Positions 58,267 through 64,000 of a DNA stretch of 64,000 bases are shown in pieces (position 1 is the first letter of the stretch; every line of letters starts with the position of its first letter). Below the pieces are notes generated by a model. It did not search any database. It was not told where the DNA came from and saw only the letters and a list, made by a program, of their open reading frames with translations. The position numbers were made by a program, and so were the translations under genes. Source of the stretch: a virus; the IMG/VR virus record IMGVR_UViG_3300003890_000025, positions 1 through 64,000 of that record, one strand, 5' to 3'.

Positions 58267-59841
58267 ATGTCATTAGTAACAATAAAGGAAGCATCAAAAT
58301 GGGCTTCGGCTTTTCTTAAAAGAGAGGTGTCTCCAGCAAATATTTCTTATCTTATTCAATATGGTAAGATTAAAAAACTTGGAGAAAATGGATCAACTCT
58401 TGTTGATTTGAATGATTTGAAAAAGTATTACGAATCATGGAAAGGTAAAAGAGAGATTGATTGGAAGCAGCAACTTGGTGATGATTTAAACTGGGCATTG
58501 TCTTTTGATAATCTTAGAGAAAAAGATACAACAAAGCATGTTCATCGATTACATCCATATAAAGGGAAATATATTCCACAGCTTGTTGAATATTTTATTG
58601 ATTCTCATACGGATGATTTTAAAAAAGAAGTTTATTTTAAAAATGGTGATATAGTTCTCGACCCCTTTCTTGGTTCTGGGACAACAATTATCCAATCATT
58701 GGAAATGGGTATTCATTCCGTTGGTATTGATGTGTCCGAATTTAATTGCATGATTGCAAGTTGTAAAGCAGCAAATTACGATCACGAATATTTACAGAAG
58801 GCGATAAAGAAAATGCTTTCGGCCATTGATACTTTTGAACATGATAATAAAATCCAGGAGTTTGAAATTGAATTGTCGGCAGAATTGGCAAAGTTTAATA
58901 ACAAGCATTTTCCTGGTTCAGATTTTAAATACAAAATAAACCAAGGAAATTTTGATGAAAAAAAGTTTTCATTAGAGAAAGAAAAAGAGTTTTTGCCTAC
59001 CTATCAAAAATTACTTAAAAAATATTCAATAAAATTGAAACAGGATAAAGCAGAGTCATTTTTGGATACTTGGTTTATGGATAATGTGAGAAAAGAAATT
59101 GATCATGTTTTCAATACCGTAAAACAAGAGAAAGACTTAAAAACAAAAAATATTCTGGCTTTAATTTTAAGTCGAACAATTAGATCATGCAGAGCTACAA
59201 CACATAGTGATCTTGCTACCCTAAAAGAACCACAACTAACTACGTATTATTGTTACAAACATAAAAAGATTTGCAAGCCGTTGTTTTCGATCAAAACAAT
59301 GCTTAATCGCTATGCCTGTGACACTGTTTCAAGAATAAAAGAATTTGAAAGATTGCGAAAACCAGTTCATTACTTAGTTATTGCTGGTGATTCAAGAACT
59401 GTGGATATTTTTGAAAAAGCTGAAAAACAGAATTCGGAATTTGCAAAGATTCTTAAAAAACAAAAAATCTCAGGTATATTTTGCTCACCTCCTTATGTTG
59501 GACAAATAGATTATCACGAGCAACACGCTTATGCTTACGATTTGCTCGGATTTAAACGAAAGGACGATCTCGAAATTGGTCCGCTTTTTAAAGGGCAAGG
59601 GCAGGAGGCTCGCAAAGCATATGTTCAGGGAATAGCTGATGTTCTAAATAATTGCAAGAAATATTTAAAGGAAAATTATGATATTTTCCTTGTTGCAAAC
59701 GATAAATATAATCTTTATCCAGAAATTGCTGAAAAATCTGGAATGAAGATCGTAAATCAATTTAAAAGACCTGTTTTAAATAGAACAGAACGGGATAGGA
59801 ATCCATATTCTGAAATAATTTTTCATTTTAAATCAAAATAA
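58267..59841 (+). CDS. DNA methyltransferase (N4/N6 type) with N-terminal HTH
   Basis: 524 residues. Residues 1-55 form an excisionase/MerR-like HTH (TIKEASKWASAFLKREVSPA). Motif I DPFLGSGTT (132-140) precedes motif IV SPPY (407-410), with a 260-residue helical insertion that includes possible metal ligands (H, C) and target recognition. This is an amino-methyltransferase acting on DNA adenine N6 or cytosine N4. Codon use (CTT, TTG, GAT, CAG) differs from neighbours and the ribosome site AAAGGAG is 15 bases from ATG, both suggesting insertion of a moron. Confidence 0.8.
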   Translation: MSLVTIKEASKWASAFLKREVSPANISYLIQYGKIKKLGENGSTLVDLNDLKKYYESWKGKREIDWKQQLGDDLNWALSFDNLREKDTTKHVHRLHPYKGKYIPQLVEYFIDSHTDDFKKEVYFKNGDIVLDPFLGSGTTIIQSLEMGIHSVGIDVSEFNCMIASCKAANYDHEYLQKAIKKMLSAIDTFEHDNKIQEFEIELSAELAKFNNKHFPGSDFKYKINQGNFDEKKFSLEKEKEFLPTYQKLLKKYSIKLKQDKAESFLDTWFMDNVRKEIDHVFNTVKQEKDLKTKNILALILSRTIRSCRATTHSDLATLKEPQLTTYYCYKHKKICKPLFSIKTMLNRYACDTVSRIKEFERLRKPVHYLVIAGDSRTVDIFEKAEKQNSEFAKILKKQKISGIFCSPPYVGQIDYHEQHAYAYDLLGFKRKDDLEIGPLFKGQGQEARKAYVQGIADVLNNCKKYLKENYDIFLVANDKYNLYPEIAEKSGMKIVNQFKRPVLNRTERDRNPYSEIIFHFKSK

Positions 59842-59845
59842 TTTT

Positions 59846-60049
59846 ATGGCACCATCAGAAGAACAAATTAAATCTACCAAAAATAAAGCTATATATGGTA
59901 AAATAGATAAAGTATTTGATATATTTTTTCTGTTTTTTATAATCTATATTTTGTATGGGTTATTTTTTAGGAAACCTGAAGATATTTTGAAAATACATAT
60001 AGAGCAAGAAAAGAAAAAAAGGAAGCTAATACATGATACACCTAAATAA
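59846..60049 (+). CDS. Small single-TM protein
   Basis: 67 residues with one transmembrane helix (IFFLFFIIYILYGLFF) and charged ends. Begins four bases after the methyltransferase stop with a weak ribosome site. Overlaps the next gene by 17 bases. Unknown. Confidence 0.5.
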   Translation: MAPSEEQIKSTKNKAIYGKIDKVFDIFFLFFIIYILYGLFFRKPEDILKIHIEQEKKKRKLIHDTPK

Positions 60050-60254
60050 CTATGCGTATACATTTAATGACGATATAGACACATTAGAACATAGAATAGA
60101 AAAAATAAATATAATAATTGATAGACTAAAGCATCAAATAGAAACATATAAAACTCAAATAGAGTATTTAGATCAAACTCTATTAGACGTAATCTTGATC
60201 AAGGATGAATTAGTTAGAAAGTTAAATAAAGTAAAAGAAGATAACCCATTATGA
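60033..60254 (+). CDS. Small coiled-coil protein
   Basis: 73 residues with continuous heptads (TLEHRIEKINIIIDRLKHQI, YKTQIEYLDQTLLDVILIKD). Sits between two small membrane proteins and overlaps both; the trio may form a membrane complex. Unknown function. Confidence 0.5.
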   Translation: MIHLNNYAYTFNDDIDTLEHRIEKINIIIDRLKHQIETYKTQIEYLDQTLLDVILIKDELVRKLNKVKEDNPL

Positions 60255-60502
60255 ATTTAATATTTCGTATATTATTTATATACTTACCTCTTAATATAAG
60301 TGTCTCTCTTTTTACAGTAGCTTATATAGGTAATAAACAATTAGATATTATATATTCATCTATAACTAGAGCTTATGAATTAGGTTGTTATTTAGGCGTA
60401 GCTCTATCAAATAATCACGATCTAAACTTATCACATCAATATAATATAAAATGCTATCTTTACACACAAGAATTCGATAAAATGATAAATTCAGAAAAAT
60501 AA
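60251..60502 (+). CDS. Small exported or membrane protein
   Basis: 83 residues. N-terminal hydrophobic segment (LIFRILFIYLPLNISVSLFT) and a polar remainder with three Cys-poor segments (LGCYLGVALSNNHDLN). ATG overlaps the preceding stop. Unknown. Confidence 0.5.
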   Translation: MNLIFRILFIYLPLNISVSLFTVAYIGNKQLDIIYSSITRAYELGCYLGVALSNNHDLNLSHQYNIKCYLYTQEFDKMINSEK

Positions 60503-60550
60503 TACTTTAAATAGCCACTTTCTTATGGTAATATAATTTTAGGAAGTCAA

Positions 60551-60775
60551 ATGAAGGCTTATAAAATTAAGGTTACAGTAGAAGAATTAATTGAGACCAG
60601 AAGATTGGTACACGAGAAGGCTTACAATATTATAAGCTTTGATAATGAAGAAGCGTCTGTATTAGCTATTAATGAATTCTTTGAAGATGAAGACTTTTGT
60701 TTAGTATGCCACGATCATATTATTGATATTAAAACTACTATTTTAAATATAACTAATATAAGCGGTGCTATATAA
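60551..60775 (+). CDS. Unknown small protein
   Basis: 74 residues, acidic, alpha/beta (YKIKVTVEELIETRRLVHEK, DDEDFCLVCHDH-like DEDFCLVCHDHIIDIK). A TATAAT at 60532-60537 precedes the ribosome site GGAAG, so it may have its own start. The CLVCH is not backed by a cytochrome fold or signal peptide and is read as chance. Confidence 0.5.
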   Translation: MKAYKIKVTVEELIETRRLVHEKAYNIISFDNEEASVLAINEFFEDEDFCLVCHDHIIDIKTTILNITNISGAI

Positions 60776-60780
60776 ATCCT

Positions 60781-61275
60781 ATGAGTAAAGTTTATACTAA
60801 AACTGGAGATGACGGTCAAAGTAGTATAAAAGGCTGTAGATTAAATAAAAAATCTCCTGTATTTGACGCTATTGGTGATATTGATGAATTAGCTGGATGG
60901 ATAGGGTTATTAAATACGGATAACTATTTAACAGACATACAAGAGGCTCTATTTGAAATAGGAGCCTTTTTAGCTGGTTACGGAGAATTCTCAAGGGACT
61001 CTAATCAGCTAGAATATCTAATAGATGAGGCTTATAATAAACTACCTACTTTGAGAGCATTTATAATACCCACTGGACAATTACAGTCACAGTGGTTTAT
61101 AGCTAGAGCTGTTTGCAGAAGAGCTGAACGTAGCGTAGAGGGACTAGAGTCTTGTAAGGGAGTAAAAGGTTATTCAAAAGTACTATCATATTTAAATAGG
61201 TTATCAGATCTACTTTTTATAAAAGGGTATGAGTCTAATCCAAACGCTAAGTTATGGATTTCTAATAAAGATTAA
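60781..61275 (+). CDS. PduO-type ATP:cob(I)alamin adenosyltransferase
   Basis: 164 residues. VYTKTGDDGQSSIKGCRLNK (4-23), GDIDELAGWIGLLN (32-45), IQEALFEIGAFL (53-64), FIIPTGQLQSQW (94-105) and ARAVCRRAERSVE (108-120) follow the PduO family in order, including the ATP-binding N-terminal loop and the RRAER helix. Cysteine/Phe details aside, it should make adenosylcobalamin. In phages such an enzyme would serve a B12-dependent ribonucleotide reductase, but none lies in this window. Confidence 0.85.
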   Translation: MSKVYTKTGDDGQSSIKGCRLNKKSPVFDAIGDIDELAGWIGLLNTDNYLTDIQEALFEIGAFLAGYGEFSRDSNQLEYLIDEAYNKLPTLRAFIIPTGQLQSQWFIARAVCRRAERSVEGLESCKGVKGYSKVLSYLNRLSDLLFIKGYESNPNAKLWISNKD

Positions 61276-61280
61276 AAAGG

Positions 61281-61309
61281 TTTACTTTAAATCCCCAAAA
61301 CGCTATAAT
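61281..61309 (+). promoter_or_regulatory. Rightward promoter giving a leaderless nuclease message
   Basis: TTTACT (61281-61286), 17-base spacer, TATAAT (61304-61309). The start site is expected at about 61316, the A of the nuclease ATG. No ribosome site exists between promoter and ATG. Confidence 0.6.
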
Positions 61310-61315
61310 TTATGT

Positions 61316-62455
61316 ATGACTAAATTACGTTTAAGCCATAGCTCAGTATCTTCTTACCAACTTTGTGGTAAAAAATACTATTACCATTATATTGAGAAAT
61401 GGAGAGATAAAGAGACTAGCGCAGCTTTATTGTTTGGTACTGCTTTAGATAAAACAATAGAATCAATACTAAAGGATATAAAACAAAAATCATACGACGA
61501 TACTTTACAGACATACTTCAATATCTTTACTAACCAATGGCGTAATGGTTATATTAATAAATCATATGAGTCTTTATGGGAGAATGAAAGGCTAGTATAC
61601 GCTGCTTCTGATTTTGATTCAGATCTTTTACAGTCCAAGGATCTATTATTTCTATTCAGTAGACTTGATTCAGAGTATAAAGAATTAGGAATTTATACTG
61701 ATCCTAATCAAGTTTTAGATATTTTCTATTCACTTAGAAAGAAGAAAGAAACTAGTGGTTGGGATAATATGACTATACCTGAGAAGAGGTTTTATAACCT
61801 AGTCAACTGGTCTTGTTTATATAAAAAAGGTTTATTAATGATTGAAGCCTTCCGTAGAGATATAAAACCAAAAATCAAAGAAGTAATTGACATTCAAAGG
61901 GAGATATCACTAGAAAACGAAGAAGGGGATTCGGTTATAGGATTTATAGATGCTATATTAAAATTAGACGATGATTCGATAGTCATTATTGATTTTAAGA
62001 CCTCTGCTAGAGATTATGCCTATGACTCGGTTATAAAAAGTCCTCAACTATCATTATATTTACACGCTGTGGAAAATGAATATAATACCAGAAAGGCTGG
62101 TTTTATAGTATTTAAAAAAGGTATAAATAAGCAAAGAAGTAAAATATGCTCTAAGTGTTCTTTTAACGGCACTGGAAGCAAGGCTAAGACTTGTACTAAT
62201 GAGATAGGCGGGAAAAGGTGCGGAGGTGAGTGGGATGAGAAAATAAATCCTATAGCAGAAACACAAGTTATAGTTAGCGATATACCTAAATATTTTGAAA
62301 ATATAGTTATAGAAAATTTTATGGAAGTAAATGCGGCAATAAAGGCAGAAGTCTTTCCAAGAAATTTCTCAGCCTGTGAAAGTCCATTTCCGTGTCCATA
62401 TATAAAACTATGTCATAAAGGTATAGTTGATGGTTTAGAAAAGGAGGAAAAATGA
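61316..62455 (+). CDS. RecB-like PD-(D/E)XK nuclease with Cys clusters
   Basis: 379 residues from the ATG at 61316. N-terminal SVSSYQLCGKKYYYHYIEKW, then VIGFIDAIL and IVIIDFKTS carry the catalytic D-D-x-K core, and SPQLSLYLHA is the QxxxY motif of RecB/Cas4-type nucleases. A Cys-rich insertion (CSKCSFNGTG... RCGGEW) is a zinc ribbon, and C...PFPCPYIKLCH near the end with the first Cys could hold an Fe-S cluster, as in AddB/Cas4. It likely resects DNA ends for the ERF recombinase. Confidence 0.8.
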   Translation: MTKLRLSHSSVSSYQLCGKKYYYHYIEKWRDKETSAALLFGTALDKTIESILKDIKQKSYDDTLQTYFNIFTNQWRNGYINKSYESLWENERLVYAASDFDSDLLQSKDLLFLFSRLDSEYKELGIYTDPNQVLDIFYSLRKKKETSGWDNMTIPEKRFYNLVNWSCLYKKGLLMIEAFRRDIKPKIKEVIDIQREISLENEEGDSVIGFIDAILKLDDDSIVIIDFKTSARDYAYDSVIKSPQLSLYLHAVENEYNTRKAGFIVFKKGINKQRSKICSKCSFNGTGSKAKTCTNEIGGKRCGGEWDEKINPIAETQVIVSDIPKYFENIVIENFMEVNAAIKAEVFPRNFSACESPFPCPYIKLCHKGIVDGLEKEEK

Positions 62456-62670
62456 AAGAAGTTAAAGAGGTAAAGGTAAACGAAACATTTAGTGGGTTGG
62501 GTATGAAGAAATTAGGGAAAGATGAATATATAGTATATAGAATTAATGTAGACTCAGAAGGAAGTGGTGACATAGAAGTTATCAAAAAACTAGACTCCAA
62601 AGCTGAGTGTATTGCTCTATATCAACTTGAAAATGTAAAATCTGTATTAGAGTTTAATGACTTAAAATAA
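62452..62670 (+). CDS. Unknown small protein
   Basis: 72 residues, alpha/beta (YIVYRINVDSEGSGDIEVIK, DSKAECIALYQLENVKS). GGAGG precedes ATG, which overlaps the nuclease stop. Probably a partner of the nuclease by coupling; no family recognised. Confidence 0.5.
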   Translation: MKEVKEVKVNETFSGLGMKKLGKDEYIVYRINVDSEGSGDIEVIKKLDSKAECIALYQLENVKSVLEFNDLK

Positions 62671-62673
62671 AAC

Positions 62674-63117
62674 ATGATTAGACACTTACTATTATACTTA
62701 ATAGTAATAGTTACTATATCATCATGTGCTTCTAGGTACTCTCATCTTAATGAGTTAAGAGGTTATTTTAATAGATTCGAGAAAGAAAGTCATGAGCACG
62801 GATGCTTTATAGATACTTCTAAAGTTATTTTAGCTTTTTATAAATTAAAACAGGGCACAGTAGCCTTTGTTTTGATGGTAAGTAAATACCCACTAATAAT
62901 CATAGTTGATCATGAATGGTGGTCTAATGCAAGCGAGTTTGATAGGTTTAATGTAGTGAGACACGAAGGAGGTCATGCTTTCCTATTGCTAGATCATGAT
63001 GACTCTAAACCTGATATTATGAATACATTTTTAATAGAAAAAGAATACTTCTATAGAGGTATTATAAAGGACTTTTATGATAAATGTCCGCCTTACCTTA
63101 AAAATAAACGAAAATAA
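62674..63117 (+). CDS. Lipoprotein with metzincin-like zinc site
   Basis: 147 residues. Signal peptide with lipobox ISSC (C18). The site VVRHEGGHAFLLLDHDD gives HExxH (H97, E98, H101), with D107 at the third-ligand position of the extended motif (as in snapalysin-type enzymes) or H108 one residue later, then a Met-turn-like DIMNTF (M116). This is a compact zinc metallopeptidase pattern in an envelope lipoprotein. Substrate unknown; superinfection control or surface-protein cleavage would fit. Gene converges on the polymerase with eight bases between. Confidence 0.7.
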   Translation: MIRHLLLYLIVIVTISSCASRYSHLNELRGYFNRFEKESHEHGCFIDTSKVILAFYKLKQGTVAFVLMVSKYPLIIIVDHEWWSNASEFDRFNVVRHEGGHAFLLLDHDDSKPDIMNTFLIEKEYFYRGIIKDFYDKCPPYLKNKRK

Positions 63118-63125
63118 TATAATAC

Positions 63126-64000
63126 CTATTTAGCGTCACTCCACCTATTAACTATAACTGGAATAGCTTTCATAGGTACACTAACCTCTTTAGTAACAGA
63201 GTTATTTTCCATACACTTCTGTAGTATTTTAGATACTTCTTCAGATTGCTCTGTTTTACATAAAACTGTTATTTGATCGTGTACTTGACAACATATATAA
63301 GCATCTAATCCTCTATTTTTAATTTCATTATAAAAGTCTATACATGCTTTATTCATTATCGAAGCAGCTAAGGACTGAATAGGGAAGTTATATCCATTTC
63401 TCTGTTCATTATTAATTATAGCTTTAGCTTCTTTAATTGAATGTATATTAAACTCAGCTTCTAATAACCTTAAACTCTTAATCAAATCTTTATGATTAAA
63501 TGGATTAAATCCTTTTTTATACAAGAAAGGTATTACTGCTGCTCTTCTTCTTCTGCCTAATAAATTATTAACAAATCCATATTTTTTTAATTGAAAGGTA
63601 CAGGAACTATGGTATTTTAATAGATTAGGATAAGCCTTAAAATACCTATTTTTTAGAATAACAGCCTCTTCTAAAGGTATTTTTAGTTCTTCTGATAGTT
63701 TATATTCTGTCATACCATAAGCTAACCCCAAAGCCCAAGTCTTTACTTTATCTCTAAGCTTAGGAGCAACTAGCTTTAAAAAATTAGGATCTTTTGGATT
63801 AGATGAATATTTATTATCTTTCATAACAGTTAGATAAACTTGTGAGTAAAAATCCAATCCTTCTGTATATACTTTTTTAATAGAGTCTTCAGAGCTAATG
63901 TGACTAAAACACTTTGGTTCTAGTGATTCTTGATCACTATCTATTAATACGTATCCCTCATCAGGTATAATACCTTTTTTAATACGATTATCTCTTGATG
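63126..64000 (-). CDS. polA: DNA polymerase, family A (C-terminal part; N-terminus beyond the window)
   Basis: At least 291 residues in frame to the right edge. Motif A YVLIDSDQESLEPK (just inside the edge), motif B RDKVKTWALGLAYGMTEYKL, and motif C YICCQVHDQITVL are those of Pol I-like polymerases. In motif C the usual HDE is HDQ; the essential Asp is kept. The gene is leftward and meets the rightward operon tail to tail. Whether it has its own exonuclease domain cannot be seen here. Confidence 0.9.
   Translation of the reverse strand, partial: SRDNRIKKGIIPDEGYVLIDSDQESLEPKCFSHISSEDSIKKVYTEGLDFYSQVYLTVMKDNKYSSNPKDPNFLKLVAPKLRDKVKTWALGLAYGMTEYKLSEELKIPLEEAVILKNRYFKAYPNLLKYHSSCTFQLKKYGFVNNLLGRRRRAAVIPFLYKKGFNPFNHKDLIKSLRLLEAEFNIHSIKEAKAIINNEQRNGYNFPIQSLAASIMNKACIDFYNEIKNRGLDAYICCQVHDQITVLCKTEQSEEVSKILQKCMENNSVTKEVSVPMKAIPVIVNRWSDAK

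Noticed and set aside
60690-60730. CLVCH as a haem-binding site in the 74-residue protein
   Set aside because: No signal peptide and no cytochrome fold; the motif lies in an acidic cytosolic-type small protein.
1-64000. CRISPR array, integrase, or insertion sequence
   Set aside because: No regularly spaced short repeats with unique spacers, no recombinase motifs and no transposase frames were seen.

Overview
The window is a 64 kb piece of a lytic, AT-rich tailed phage with a podovirus-type virion. The evidence is a P22-like portal, large terminase, scaffold, HK97-fold capsid, head-tail adaptor, long nozzle protein and several large internal virion (ejection) proteins, with no tape-measure, sheath or tube gene and no integrase, repressor or tRNA seen. 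An M15 peptidase endolysin, lipobox proteins, a periplasmic-type cytochrome c and signal-anchored enzymes point to a Gram-negative host. The host cannot be named from sequence alone. The genetic code is standard.

Layout. Positions 1-952 hold the end of a rightward module: a protein tail fused to an AP2 DNA-binding domain, plus a small gene. From 37354 down to 949 a single leftward late block of about 36 kb runs in this transcription order: membrane-anchored trypsin-like protease, small genes, holin-like protein, small-terminase candidate, TerL, portal, fibre modules, scaffold, major capsid, a terminator, M15 endolysin, more fibre modules and a fibre chaperone, holin candidate, adaptor, nozzle, and internal virion proteins. 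Three copies of a small virion-protein family sit directly upstream of three fibre modules. Fibre genes show patchy base composition, as expected for exchanged host-range domains.

From 37453 to 63117 most genes run rightward and are small, tightly overlapping and early-type. They include dCTP deaminase, a DEDD exonuclease, a monohaem cytochrome c, a putative amidoligase with a class II glutamine amidotransferase, a lytic transglycosylase, an ERF recombinase, an alliinase-like PLP enzyme, a GC-richer cassette ending in a C5 methyltransferase, a processive GT2 glycosyltransferase, a sigma-like factor, an N4/N6 methyltransferase, a PduO-type cobalamin adenosyltransferase, a RecB-like nuclease and a lipoprotein metallopeptidase. 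A leftward family A DNA polymerase enters from the right edge. Two leftward islands (38413-40330 and 42126-43490) interrupt the block.

Two gene-free stretches stand out. 39812-40364 looks like a GC-richer, highly structured RNA read leftward from an extended -10 promoter. 43491-44308 holds about 40-bp tandem repeats, a G/C-rich island and AT-rich flanks between divergent gene sets, and is the best origin candidate. Several strong promoters place the start site almost on the ATG, so some messages may be leaderless. Together the genes suggest a phage that makes nucleotides and DNA, methylates DNA, and invests heavily in envelope-directed and redox or metabolic enzymes.
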